Origin: Hirudinaria manillensis | Lineage: Eukaryota > Annelida > Clitellata > Hirudinida > Hirudinidae | Length of the DNA stretch: 64,000 bases | Assembly: GCA_034509925.1 (NCBI GenBank) | Contig: CM067536.1 | Span: 2,441,501-2,505,500 of the forward strand | Direction of reading: 5' to 3' | Part shown: positions 39,789 through 52,462 of the stretch, in pieces | How positions within the stretch are numbered: position 1 is the stretch's first letter | Layout of the letters: every line of letters begins with the position of its first letter | Translations under genes and position numbers: made by a program | Notes under the pieces: model-generated | Databases searched by the model: none | What the model saw: the letters and a program-made list of their open reading frames with translations, nothing else | What the model was told of the DNA's origin: nothing

Positions 39789-40579
39789 GTTTGCACGAAA
39801 TTTACTGCGAAGTGGCGAAAGCTCCCACAGCTATGTACATAAACTTGTAAATGACGGTAGAAGATAAATTATCTATGTTATGTTTTAATATTTCAAGTTT
39901 AAAATAAGTTTATTAAGTTTTAAATTTGCTTAGTTTAAAATGACATATTTTTAAAGTAAAATAATTTTTAAAAACAACACTAAGATTTTATAATTATTTT
40001 AAGTAGAAAGTTTACGAATGCAAGAGAAGAATTGCAAAATAGTGAACTAAAAAACAATTATTTTTAAAACTATAACTCCACTACAAAAAAATTTACGCCT
40101 TCATTGGAAGAGTCTGTCAAATTCGCAATTGATTTCTCTGGAATCCAATGGAACCTGTAATTCGAGTCCTGGAACTTTTTAATAATAAGCATTAGATTTT
40201 TTCTTTTTATAATGTTTTACAACGGGTAATGAGATTTAGAGAGATGAACTAGGAGAGTTGCAGCTTCAAGAGTTTTGACCTATTGTTTGCTATTCAGCTG
40301 AGAACTTGCGTACTGCCATGTTCAACTACGGGGCTTCGATAGCTGTTTTAAAGGAGATGTTGATTTTCGGTCAGTTGGAGTGAATACGACACAAAATTAG
40401 CTGGAATCGTCCTCGTGAAGTTTTTCGCATTGTAACTGAAAATATTGATGCTCTGTGGAGATTTCAAAGAGATGGTTTGTTTATGATTTGAACCAGATGA
40501 TTGCTTCTTTCCGACCACCATAACATTTCCATATTTCGATTGAATTATCAATAATATTTGTTTTTGAAGACGCTATAAA
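39789..40579. promoter_or_regulatory. Shared upstream region between eIF1 and PSKH1-like gene
   Basis: About 790 bp between two divergently transcribed housekeeping-type genes. No TATA box or motif stood out. It would hold both 5' UTRs and possibly a bidirectional promoter. This is inferred from position only. Confidence 0.3.
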
Positions 40580-43500
40580 ATGGGTTGTCTGAAGTCAAAG
40601 CCTGTGGCTGAATTCCCCAAAACTGCCCTATCAATCGTAGAAACTGTCTACGGAGGGAAAACCAACGATAAGCTCGAAAATGGCAAGTTCAACAGTCAGA
40701 AAAAAAGCGCCAACGATATTTCAAAAAAGTATAAGAACACATCAGATAAGTCTTCACCAGGAGGACAGATCAGTAAGTACAAGGAAATATTGTCCTCAAG
40801 GGTGCTTGCAAAGTATGAGCTGAAAGCCCTGATAGGCAAAGGGGCACACAGTCGGGTTCTTAGGGTTGAGAATAGGGCCACAAAGCAGCCCTATGCCCTG
40901 AAAGTCGTCTACAAACCACGAGCTGCTGGCATGTGGGAAACCGAGTTGAATGTCTTGAGTCGGGTCAACCATCCCTATATCATCCACCTGATAGAAGCCT
41001 TAGAGAGTGAAGACAGGCTCTATGTTGTTGTGGAATTGGCAACAGGAGGGGAGTTGTTTGAGAGAATCATATCTAGAGTCTGCTTCCCTGAACTGGTAGT
41101 TTTTCTCGTTCGTGACATGCTTGATTTTAGGAAGTACAAAGAATTATAATTATAAGTTTCAATGGATATTATTTGTACTTAAGGTTGCATTTGAAAATAC
41201 AAATATACGATGTAAGAAACTCATGTAAGTAATGTTTATTTGATAGTAATAATATCCGGTATATTTTGCTTTAATATTAATTGGCTTTGAAATAATTTAA
41301 GAGGATTTACAATCGATCTAATTTATTAAAAACATGAATCACGTTGTTTGAACCCATCTTTAGGATGCTATAAAGACATTGAAGATGATCCTTGAGGGTA
41401 TAGCTTATCTCCATAGTCTTGGCATTGCCCACAGAGACCTGAAACCAGAGAATCTTTTGTATTATCATCCGGGAGCTGACTCGAAGCTGATGATTACGGA
41501 CTTTGGTCTCAGCGGTTGCAGCAAGGAGGGTTTCATGAACACAGCTTGTGGCACTCCCGAGTACATCGCACCAGAAGTTCTGGCCAAACAGCCCTATACG
41601 TGTCAGGTAGTAGTTGCTATTAAATGAAGGTATTACTGTGGTATTAAATATTTCTGTTATTGTGCTATTAAATAATATCATTGTTATTAAATGTTGCTAT
41701 TAAATGAAGGTATTACTATGGTATTAAATATTTCTGTTATTGTGCTATTAAATAATATCATTGTTATGGCATTAAATGCTGCTATTGTCAACTTTTTTTA
41801 AATATATATAAATGACTTATTATTATTATTATTATATAACTTTTGTTAGAATAAAAGTTATAAATAAAAGAATGAAAGTCCTCTTAAATTATTTCAAAGC
41901 CAATTAATATTAAAGCAAAATATACAAGATATTACTATCAAATAAACATTACTTACATGAGTTTCTTACATCGTATATTTCTATTTTTAAATACAACCTT
42001 AAGTACAAATAATATCAATTGAAACTTATAATTATAATTCTTTGTTCTTCCTAAAATCATGATATTATTTTCAAACATGGAACGATATGTTTATTTTTAC
42101 ATTACTTGCAAGTTTCTGAGTTTGACATAGTTTATTCGTAAGGTATTGACACGATATATTTTATTTTTTAATAAATTTTAATAAATTTATTGTAATAAAT
42201 TTAATAAATTTTAAGTGATTTTTTTGACCATATAACATGAATATAATAGAAATGCATTCAAATAATGACACTGACTAGCTGATTGTTCATTCAAGGCAAG
42301 ATATATCATCTCTCCATCTGTGATATTTGTTTAAGCATTTGATTTATGGTTAATTGGTATTAGTAATTAGTCCTATAATGGCAATCAATTTTCAACTGCT
42401 TAGGTGGGGTTTGTTTCTCTTTCTCCTAACTTATCGGAGGAATATTTAACAATTCTGGGAGTCATTTACACTTTAAAGTTTTCATCATAATTAGAATCAT
42501 TGCCTTCCTAATGTTGATTCTCATGGTCCCAAAATGGCCTAATTTGCTTGCTTAAGAGAGGTATGAATGAGGAGCGTTTTTATTCCATTTATACAATCCG
42601 CATTTATAAAAATAATGCGTTGCCATTAATTTTGGGAACTTAATTGAAAAAAATTAAAATAAATTAAAAATGACTAACCAGTTTTCACCATTTGATTATT
42701 TGAAAGAATGAATTACTTTGATAAAATAAAATTTGCAATGAGATATGAAATTTAATAAAATTGTGCAGGATTATTAGGAGGAGTATTTTCCATTGAGTGA
42801 TCCCTTGAATTTATATTTAATTGAATTGAATCCCTTGAATTTATTTATTTAGTCATATTGTGGCCAAACGTGAATAAAAATACTCCAAGGGTTCCCTTTG
42901 TAAACAGGCTGATCTGCCCAGCCATTGTTTGACACCACAAACCTGGCTGCTATGTAATGTTCCCATTGAGCAACATTCATGTTCATAATAGAGGTCGAAT
43001 CATGAGACATCATAATTTTATTTTATGCAAGCTTGCATTTAAATCTTGAAGTAGTTTTATTGAATTTCTATTGATTTGGTACTATAACATTGTTGTAGCA
43101 ATGTAAATGTTCATCCATCACTGATGTGGTCAGACTGAGTGTGATTAATAATTTGATATCCAATAATGAATAATCTAGTAAATTGGATTACTATTTTTAA
43201 TTCATTTGCTGATAAGTTTATATTTATTTATTTATCAGTTCTCGATGAAGTCAAGTTGAATGTGTTAGCTTAATTTAGCTTAAAATGTTCAAGTCCTATG
43301 TCTTTGTCCAAAAATGATGTTAATGCAGAGTTATATGAATGTACAAAGCCTACCATTCTTAATTCGATATTCAGAATGCCATTGTTAAGTTTCCATAGAG
43401 TGAGTTGCTTGTCATTTTTACATTATTATAATAAAATCTGTCCTTAGCTCGAAAAAAACGTAACTTTGAAGTAGAGAATTAGCGATAATTTTTGTAGTTA

Positions 43501-44705
43501 TTCGTTTTTTTCTGCCAGAAGTAATAATAAAGACCACCTCTGATTGCTAACAAAGTGAAGTATTGTAGCAGAAGCAGACCTATCAGCTTGTTAAATTCCA
43601 ATGTAAAAAATATCATAATCATCAGCAATAATCAGCATTATCACTAATAGGCTTGTTTTGCCATTGAATCTTACAGGTAGACATGTGGGCCATTGGGGTC
43701 ATCGCTTACATCTTGTTGAGTGGAAATCTTCCCTTCGACGATGACAATAGGAGTCGCCTCTACCGGAGCATCATCAAGGGAAAGTATACCTATGACCAGG
43801 AGGTAGTTGTTAATTAATGAAGATATAATTAAGTTTATTATTTGCAATTTATTTTATTTTTTGCATTTTATTTTATAACATTGCAAAATGCCTTTCAGCC
43901 TTCTGAGATTCTCAGTTCAAAGACTGTCCTAGATTGTCTCTTTGACAACCTTAAGCCACAACCAGTACGTGTGTTGTGAGAGACTTTATCAATCTTTAAG
44001 AGTCTCTTGATATCACAATAGCAAAACAATACTGAACAGGCTTTCAGTGAGATGTCAGCTATGAAAAAAAAAAAGCAGATTAATGGGCTTTTTTCATAAA
44101 TGATTATAAAACAATTTTAAATTAAAAATGTTATGTCCTGCAGATTAATTCTATTCTGAAAAACATATCCCAACGATTTAATTGTTGACACTTATGATAT
44201 ACAGATATGATAGATTGATATCTGAGGAGCATTATATATGCAAGTTGACCCAATAAATATTTTATATCTGTGTAATATATACATGCAGATCTCCATATAT
44301 TTTAACTAATTAAGTTTGTAATAACACTGAAATCGACAAAAGCACTGGAGGGACATTTCGCAGTCGGCCCGAGACTTCGTGGACAGCCTGCTGGTGGTCG
44401 ACCCTGCCAAGAGGCTGACGGCCCAGCAGGCCCTGAGGCACTCCTGGTTGGTGGACCCTCCCTGCAGCGGCAGTTCCTCGGCCTCTGGCAGCAAGGACAA
44501 CAACACCTGCAGCAACCAGCAGACGTCATCCAGCAGCGCTGCCTCCAGTCGTTCGGGTCGCTCGGTGCGCAGCTTCAAGTCAGAGAAGAGGCATCGCAAG
44601 AGGGTCTGTGCGGAGGAGATCGAGCAGCTCCACCGGGATCCCGAGGTGAGGGCGGAGCTGTCTTCCCTTGCCAGCTGGGGAAAGAGCGTCGCGAGTGACA
44701 GATGA
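40580..44705 (+). CDS. PSKH1: PSKH1-like serine/threonine protein kinase
   Basis: Four exons: 40580-41095, 41364-41606, 43677-43802 and 44343-44705; all introns are phase 0, total 415 residues (human PSKH1 has 424). The N-terminus MGCLKSK fits myristoylation at Gly2 plus palmitoylation at Cys3, as in PSKH1. Kinase landmarks: glycine loop IGKGAHSRV, lysine in YALKVVYK, HRDLKPENLLYY, DFGLSG, CGTPEYIAPEVL, VDMWAIGVIAYILLSG, and the ending LTAQQALRHSWL. The tail is Ser-rich with RSGRSVRSFKSEKRHRKR. PSKH1 belongs to the CaMK group and is tied to Golgi, centrosome and nuclear speckles in mammals. Exon 2 lies between inverted repeats. The acceptor of exon 4 has a poor pyrimidine tract but was chosen for frame and homology. 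Exon 4 is much more GC-rich than the other exons. Confidence 0.95.
41123..41308 (+). repeat. Inverted repeat flanking kinase exon 2, left arm
   Basis: About 185 bp in intron 1. Its reverse complement, with few differences, is at 41875-42060 in intron 2 (for example AAGTACAAAGAATTATAATT pairs with AATTATAATTCTTTGTTCTT). The arms enclose exon 2. Confidence 0.9.
41629..41770 (+). repeat. Short direct duplication in kinase intron 2
   Basis: A segment of about 65-70 bp containing GAAGGTATTACT and GGTATTAAATATTTCTGTT is repeated in tandem at about 41629-41694 and 41706-41771. Confidence 0.8.
41875..42060 (-). repeat. Inverted repeat flanking kinase exon 2, right arm
   Basis: Reverse complement of 41123-41308. 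About 570 bp, including exon 2 and its donor, lies between the arms. Confidence 0.9.
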
Positions 44706-47400
44706 CTGCGGACCGGTCCGGAAGGGGCCTGGCCCCTCTCGCCTCCGTCCGTCCGTCCGCCGGTCGCCATCTCTTTCTTCGGACTCCGAGGATCATCCGG
44801 AAAGACCGATGTTCGTAGTGGCAGAGAATTTTGAGGTTTTCTTGGGAAGCAACGAGGCACTTCCCGAGGGATGGATGCATCCTCAGATTTCTTCTCTCAT
44901 CCTCAGATGTCTGCCGTTTGCTTCTTCGCTCCTAAAGATTTCCGAAAGATGGACACGATAATTGGTCAAAAATAATTATATATATATATATACATATACA
45001 TACACATATACATACATGCATACGTACATACATACATACCTAGAGACTGATTGTTGTACTTTAGTTGTAGTTGTAGAGCATTGTAGTAATAGCAGTCATT
45101 GTTTGTTGCTCTTCTTCTCAAAAGGACCGATTGCATCGTCTTCAGAACATTTTATTGAAAACATCTTCGTCTTTGCTCCGAGAGGCATTTAATTCGTTTG
45201 GGACTGCATTCTATGTTTCGAGGCACGTCTCCTATTCAGAAAGTCCTCTTTTGCTCGTACTCGTCGACCCCCGAAAGAGCAGAGGGGCGTTGGTCTTGGT
45301 TTTGGTTTCGAATTTTTTTTTTGGTTTGAGATTCGTTGGGCATGATCATTTCCAGTTTTTATTTCACAAATGTAAACTTTATGCTGAGTATAACTTAATA
45401 ACTTATTATTAATATTATAATAAGTTAATAGTATTATTATAAGCAATTGTTGATGGTGATTTTCAATGATGTTGTTTGGTGATTTTTAAAGCATTGTTAG
45501 TTTCGAGCTAATGATGCTGTTGTTGAGAATATTGTTATTTATTTATTTTTTCCACAAAATGGATGTTTCAGTTGATGTTCAATTACTGCTGGTCAGAGCT
45601 GTAGACATTAGAAGGACAAACAGATGAACCTCTCTTTGTGTTTGTGTGTGTGCGTGCATGTGTCTGTGATGTCCTGAGATTCGTTCTAAAGTTTACTTTT
45701 GTTTAGGATTAGGTTATTTCGAAGTGTCATTTAAGTTCATTCGTTTTTGTTTTAATGACGTTTTTTTTATTTTTTTTTGACTGAAATCTGTTTTTTGCTC
45801 CACGAAAATCGAAATTTTGTTTATGAGTTCATTTTTTTTTCTTTTTGAAGTTTCTCGTGCAAGAATCGTGAGGCCGTGTTCATTTTCTCCTCACCTGAAT
45901 CTTCGTCCTGTTGTTTGTAGAAGCTTTTCGGTGGCATCCATGCAAAAATTTCAGAATTTTATTTCACGTTCTTGTTTCATGAGGCATTCTAGTCCCGTTC
46001 ATTTGTTCGGCCGTGATTCGTGTCCGCCTCCTTTTCCAGGATTTTGAGGCCGTAGGTTATTTTTCGATTTCAAAGTTTCGGAGAAACAGACGTCTCGGCG
46101 ATCTTGCGAGTCTCGACTCCGTCCGACGGATCGTTCGACTCTTTGGAATTCCGAGCCGTCGTCGGCAGCAGCGAGCGTCGTCGTCGTCCCTCGGAGATTG
46201 AAGTATTTCGGGCTGCTTCGAGTCACAGCGTAATTTTTTTTCCTGTCAGAATATTTATCGTGTCTGAAAATATTAAGAGACTCCGTTTTATGTGGCTTCG
46301 TTTCTTCTTTTGAGGAAGTTTGGCAGAGGATTTTATTAGTACCAAAAGCATAGCACATGGCTTTGTGGTGAAACGGACGGCGAGGTCAATTATTATTATT
46401 ATTATTATCGTTTGCAAAGAGTACATCTAAATTTTTTATCGAAAATATTTTTAGTCTTTCAGCGCGTCAATTACCGTCCGTGTGTAATTATTACTTCCTT
46501 CTCTGAACCACTCGGTATGCGACGGGCCCACCGAGCAAAGTAGGTGGTCCTACGAGAGAGAATCATAATTGGGCATAATTAATCCCGACCGTCTGCGAAT
46601 TATGCAGTGAGAATTCCTTTCTTGTTTTTCACGATTTCAAAGAATTGTCCTGAAAATTAGGCGACATTAAATGGTCCTCATCGGACGATATAGGCTCAAG
46701 AAAACGGATAAAAGATACGAAAGCCAGCCGAGACAACTCGGTCATAAAGTTTTTCATTCAGAAACGGATAGTACTTGAAAATTCAGCCGGCCATTGTTTT
46801 TTGTCGTCTGGGTCACGCATCAGCGAGCGGCAATGGCGGGCTTTCTTGCCCCTGGTAACGATCGACAGGAAGTCGGACTCCTAACAACTTCCGCCTTTTA
46901 TGACGTCATCGATCGGACGCTGTTTAAAGGCGTTTTGATTGCAAGGTTCAATGTAGGATAATATACTATATTTATAACTATTAATTGCATTATTTTCATA
47001 TTAATCGATTTAAGAATATTTTAAAAAAGTTTACTCATATTTAGGTTTAATTAATTCGTTTAATTCTTAAGTCTAAATTCACAATTTCATAATAGTAGAT
47101 ATTCAGCTGCTACTAAATATGGACAAAAATTATCTTATAATTGCTTCAAGAACTATTAAGGAAGAATATGCATTTATAGTGTTTATTTTATTATCTTATC
47201 GCATAGTACTAACAATATTAATAATAATTTACTAAGTTTAACTTAACACTTACTGACATTTTATAATATTGTACAAAGCATCTATTTAACCCGGGTGACG
47301 TCTAATGGAACAACCAGCAGATCAATACTCTCCACGGAAGAGTGACTCTGTTCGATAACCTGCCTTTGCCCGAGGCAGAGGGAACGCATTGAAAGGTTTT
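44706..47400. other. Kinase 3' UTR and intergenic region
   Basis: 44,706-44,950 continues GC-rich and is probably 3' UTR. A (TA/CATA)n microsatellite follows at about 44973-45040. 45,100-46,900 is of mixed composition with T-rich runs. 46,080-46,200 and 46,500-46,900 are CpG-richer and could be promoter DNA. No coding exon was recognised. Confidence 0.35.
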
Positions 47401-47415
47401 CAAAAGCCATCCTGG

Positions 47416-47448
47416 GATAAAAAGGCATCAAAAAGATCGGCCAGTCTT
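47416..47448 (+). promoter_or_regulatory. Candidate core promoter of the C-type lectin gene
   Basis: GATAAAAAG (47416-47424) lies about 25-30 bp before CCAGTCTT (47441-47448), a spacing typical of a TATA box and initiator, upstream of the coding start at 47735. Confidence 0.35.
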
Positions 47449-47734
47449 AATAGAACGTGGTGCAAGGATTTGTTCGTACAGTCAGTAAAATACTAGTTAG
47501 CCATTAGAAACGGTCTTTCGTTTTCAGGATGAATGCAGTTGCATTTTAGCTGCATGTTAAAGCTTGTAGTTTTTCAAATGTTGTTTGTAAGACAAGTGCT
47601 TGCATGATCTTTGTTCAAGTTAGTGATTAAGAAAGAAAAAAAAAGGTTCAGGTTGATGAGTTAACCAATTATTAAAATCAGAGAAAAGATTGAATTCGAT
47701 AATTTTATGGACCAAATATTGCTTGGCTTTACAC

Positions 47735-50378
47735 ATGGATGACATTAACTATTCCAACGAACAAATCTGCATCTACGAACACAAACATCCAATGTGGTCC
47801 CTGGCAGAATGCCCTCCGGAAGAAACTACCTGGGATCAGACGGGAACAGAGGAAGACGAAGGCAAAATGTGTCCTGATTGCTCCGGCAGTCAGTCAAGTG
47901 TCTGTGCCGATCATTCTTGCAGAAGCTGTCGTTACATTCAAAGAAGATATTGCAAGCAACTCGAAACTGATGACTGTCAGGGGAAAAGCAACAACCTCTC
48001 CGAAATATGCCGGGCGATTTCCGAGCAGAACTTCAAGAGCGACTCGAAAATGTCTCGACTTTTGTCCAACTTTCACTCTAAAGAAACAATTTCTGATAAT
48101 TTTATAAAAAGCCTCCAGTTAAAGACGAAAATGAAGTTAAAACGATCGATTACGAGCCTGAGAAACGTCAGTCCAGAGAAAGATGTTTCAGATCCTAGCA
48201 TGGAAATGACACATTTTCAGTCTGACTCGTCACTCGTTAAGACTAGCATTGAACCGATTCAAGCTCGTTTCCGCAATGTTGGCTCGTCGATGGATGAAAG
48301 CATGTTGGAGGACGGCGACACCTTTAAGTTTACCATGAGGTATCTCATACTTGCCGGAATTTTTGTGGCTGGAAGTACTTTGACACCTCTGTTAGTCATA
48401 TTTTATGCCATCCACACAAATGGAGGTTGGGATTTTTTTTTTTAAATTTAGGCTTTTTTAATAGAACGGATGGTTTCTGAGTTCCTAATTAAACATTTCC
48501 TTCATTGGACTCTGGTTCATTAATTAGAAACTAACAAAATACTTTTCATATTTATTTTATAATTACTGTAAAAGAATCGGAAAACGATATTTATACCCGT
48601 TAAGAAAGAAACTTAGACATATTCAACCTTCAACTTAACCGCGTGACACAATATTAACCTGATTTGCAACGTGTCTTTTGCCATCCGAATCTGGTATCTA
48701 ATAAGAAAATAAGAAAGATTAAAATAAACTTAAATCAAATTTTATTATTTTAAGGATTGAATAACGGAATTGGAAGTCCAAGAGACGTATCAACGAGTAA
48801 TAAAGAAGACGCTTCATCAATTGGTGATCAAGAAGCTACGAGCTACTACTACAGTAAAATGATAATAATATTAATAAATTAAAATTTTAAAAACAAATGA
48901 ATAATGAGGATGAATGTTACTTAAGATTATAGTAAGGTTGGCTTGTCAGAACAATTACTTTTATATTAATAGGAATATTGCTGTCTTTTTCAATGAATGT
49001 TTTATGAATTTTGCGAATGATTCTTGCAATTTGTCAATATTGTATCGCGTTACTTTATATATATTTAGTCGAGAATGATTGTCTAATTATTAACATATTA
49101 TCAAAATATGGAATATTTAAACTAAATAAACCAAAAAAACGTCAATTATTCAAAACAAAGTCACGGAAGAAGCGGATGCACTTCACAACGATACGAGACG
49201 AAACCGATCCGGATATGCAGTACTTCATGCACCTTCGTCGTTTGACGAGGCACAGTCGATGTGCCAGAAACATGGAGGATATCTGGTGCACATTAACAGT
49301 CTAAGAGAACAAGTCTTGGTTGAACAAATCTTGATTCATTTCCTGTCGAAATGTGAGTTTCGTTTTAGGAATCTCTGAATTGGTTCGCATCAGACTGACA
49401 GTATTGGGTATCGGTACTTGTACTTTAGGACTGAAGCATGTTGTTGAAAGTTTTTATGGTACTCCATGGGGGGTAACAAGCATAGGTTTAGAAGTATAGA
49501 TCTGGTTCATATCCAAGTCACAAGTTACACAATTATTCAATCGAACATTTCTTAGATTCTGGAACCTTAAACAGTGGCGGATTCTGGATCGGGGCGAGGA
49601 AGCCAGGGTGGTTAAGAGGTTTGAACCACTGTCTGCCTGATCAGTGGAAATGGGTCGATGCCAACAACGTCTACAGAGCAACTATCGATGGCCAGACGGC
49701 ATTCGTACCTGGCAAACCCGATTAGTACGATCCGTGGAGCATTATAATAATGTTTAGTTTATAATTTACATTTGGTAAATTTTTGTTTAGTTTATTTAAT
49801 TGTTAAGTATTTACATTAAGATCAATGGTATAGCAATAATTAATCATCAGCTAGTACTGAGTAGATAGTGATAATCGATAAGCCTTAAAATGGCTAAAAT
49901 GGCTACCGCTTTAATTTGAAATTAATATGATTGTCTTTTATGCAATAAATGTTTTTAGTAAAGAAGGTGAGGAATGCTTGTACCTGACTGAAACGGAAGG
50001 ACTCATCGAAAATAGGTGCGAATGACTACAAAACAATTTATTTACAAAATCAATATCGTCAGAAATAATTATAAATATATATTTACAAATAGATATCATT
50101 AGAAATGACTTAGAAGTTCAATTAACTTTTCAACTAAACTGTATAAACATCCAAAACATGCGTCACTCTATGAGTTTGCATTTCAATCAATTATTTATTA
50201 TTATTATTATTAGTTAATTATTATTAAAGTAAATTTATTTTTCGCCTTATATTCATGTTTAGTTTGAATTAATATTCATCATACAATTTTCAGGTATTTG
50301 AAATGGGACGATGCACCGTGCAGTCCAATTAGAAATTCTATCCTGGGACTCTGTGAAATTAACAGCTCGAAAATGTAA
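47735..50378 (+). CDS. Type II membrane protein with C-type lectin ectodomain
   Basis: Six exons: 47735-48425 (an upstream in-frame ATG at 47690 is also possible), 48755-48853, 49161-49352, 49556-49724, 49959-50015 and 50294-50378; about 430 residues with consistent phases. The N-terminal cytoplasmic part has a Cys-rich patch (CPDCSGSQSSVCADHSCRSC) and many Ser. A membrane helix (LILAGIFVAGSTLTPLLVIF) lies at about residues 203-226. The C-terminal CTLD shows SFDEAQSMCQKHGGYLVHI, FWIGARKPGW, QWKWVDA, GEECLYL and LKWDDAPC, ending soon after GLCEI. There is no signal peptide, so type II topology is inferred. At 49721 the frame reads GATTAG; the donor lies inside that word (GATTA/GTACGA), turning an apparent stop into a spliced Tyr codon. 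An EPN or QPD sugar-binding motif is not obvious, so carbohydrate binding is uncertain. Confidence 0.8.
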
Positions 50379-52427
50379 TTTTTCCAGGCCGAAATATCAT
50401 TATTTTATTCTGAACTGACGCATAAAAATTGCAATTTTAGCGTTCAAAATGAAATTTTATGAACTATTATCGTTAAAATCAAGGAAAGAATGTTTCGTAA
50501 TTTATTATTATATTTATTGTTATGTTATTTTTAAATTCTGAAGATTGAAAAATCTTGAGGCAAACGGAAAATAAAGCAAAATTTTTTTTTTAAAAGATGT
50601 GAACTGTTGTATCTGATGAACAGAGAAAATATGAAGTTTCGCGAAAAAATTAAAATCTTTTTTGAAAGTTTTAAATTCCATTTGCCAATGAATCGTCGAA
50701 ACACAAGACTTTCAAGACCGAATTTGAACTGATTTTGAACATTTTTTTCTCATTTTCTACTCCTCCAAATACTCCTCAATTTACAAAGAATATTTTTCGC
50801 TGTAAAAAAAAAGATAATCAGCCAGTTAAAATGAATTCCGAATAAAAGCAGCAGAAATTCAAATTCAAAATTGGCATCAGAGATAAAAGATCTATTTTAA
50901 TATTTTTAATTTATACAAAAACAACTGTTAAACATTATCTGGGGTTCCAAATATAGCACATCTTAAGCTACAACGTGTCTTAGAATGGAAATATTGGAAA
51001 CAATATGCATTTCATTGGGTTTCGTCAGATGGCACTGCTTCGAGTCAGTCTTGATTCCAGTTTCAAAAAGTTGACATTAGTTTCACATTCTGGCATCGAT
51101 TTTGCCGTTGTAAATTCTTGATTTTTTAAAAAATATTTTTCTTTATTTTTTTATAGTATTTCATCTTTTTATCGGTAATTAGATGACGAAATATCTGTGA
51201 AATATTGTAGAGTTGGTAAATAGAAATACACACTTAACGTGATTCTAGGAGAATTGCACATATTTCAACTTGGAATAATGTTAATATTTATTTATTTTAT
51301 TATTTTTAAAAGAATAAGTTTCCTTTTGGTAAGTTGGTAATTAAAGATTCCATTTTAAAGTTACGTTTTATTCATTTTTTCTCAATATGGCGGATGTCTA
51401 GAACATGCCGCTTCATTGTAATTCGTTGCGTTCCTTTGTCTTGCAAAAACTCCAAACACCAATGCGTGAAATATGAAGTAATACATTCGTACAATAACTC
51501 CTTAAATTCTGACACCTAGTAACAATAACTCTCCATGGTTATGAGAAGTTCCAAGTAGTCTTCTGGTTGAATAATCTTCGATATACTAAGTTCAACTTTC
51601 ATCTCTCTGTAGCATTTCAATCTCATGGGGACTTGTTAGTATTTTAAGTCTTAAGTCGCGAGTTACTGAAATGCGTAAAGAAATACCGTGAGAACAATTG
51701 AACTCTCTTATTAGATGTAATCATTAGAATTGAATTTAAATCATTATAATTTAGAATCGTTTCAAGTCGAAAAAGGTAACTGTGACATATGCAATGTATA
51801 TTATACATTTTTATGAAATTAGCATTATAAACTACAAAATACTCGCATAACTAATGCATATTTAATAAAAAAAACACGAACGCTTTCTTTCCCCGGGGAA
51901 CATACATTCATCCAATCACTCAATATCCATGAACATCTATCCTTTCCATCGATCACCTCTCAATCGTCGACGTCTCGATTAAAATTCAAATCAAACATTC
52001 CCTCTGCGCGGTGGAATTAGCGCCTACGACGCCAATATTGCAGCGCTCCATGAAAAATGGAGCTGGAAAGCGTCTGAGGTCGGAACTGCTGGGAAATGCG
52101 CTTCCAGCTTCGCGTCAATCGATAGGAAGAGGGCCTGTAGTGACAGGCACGAGCTGGATCCAGACATCCATTTGCTGGAATGAAAGCGCATTCCGTTGCA
52201 TCCATCTGCCAGTTTCTGTTGGCAAACCAAGGCGAACGGTGAACGTAATTATACTGGCAGAGGGCGTATTTTTCCAGCAACCATTTTGGGATATTTGTCT
52301 TCTGGTTTTTGTTTGGGAGTGATTTATTTCATTAATGACCGTCGATGCACTAAATGTCAACGCACTATAACTTGGCCAAAACGTTGGTATGGTAGCGATA
52401 TATTTTAAGATATTGTTCTCATCAGAG

Positions 52428-52462
<35 letters not shown>

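Noticed and set aside
49011-49304. 97-codon frame ending in the lectin exon
   Set aside because: It is out of frame with the CTLD; the true exon frame (49161-49352) carries the lectin motifs.
49724-49726. Premature stop making the C-type lectin a pseudogene
   Set aside because: A GT donor inside the codon joins in frame to 49959 and completes the CTLD.
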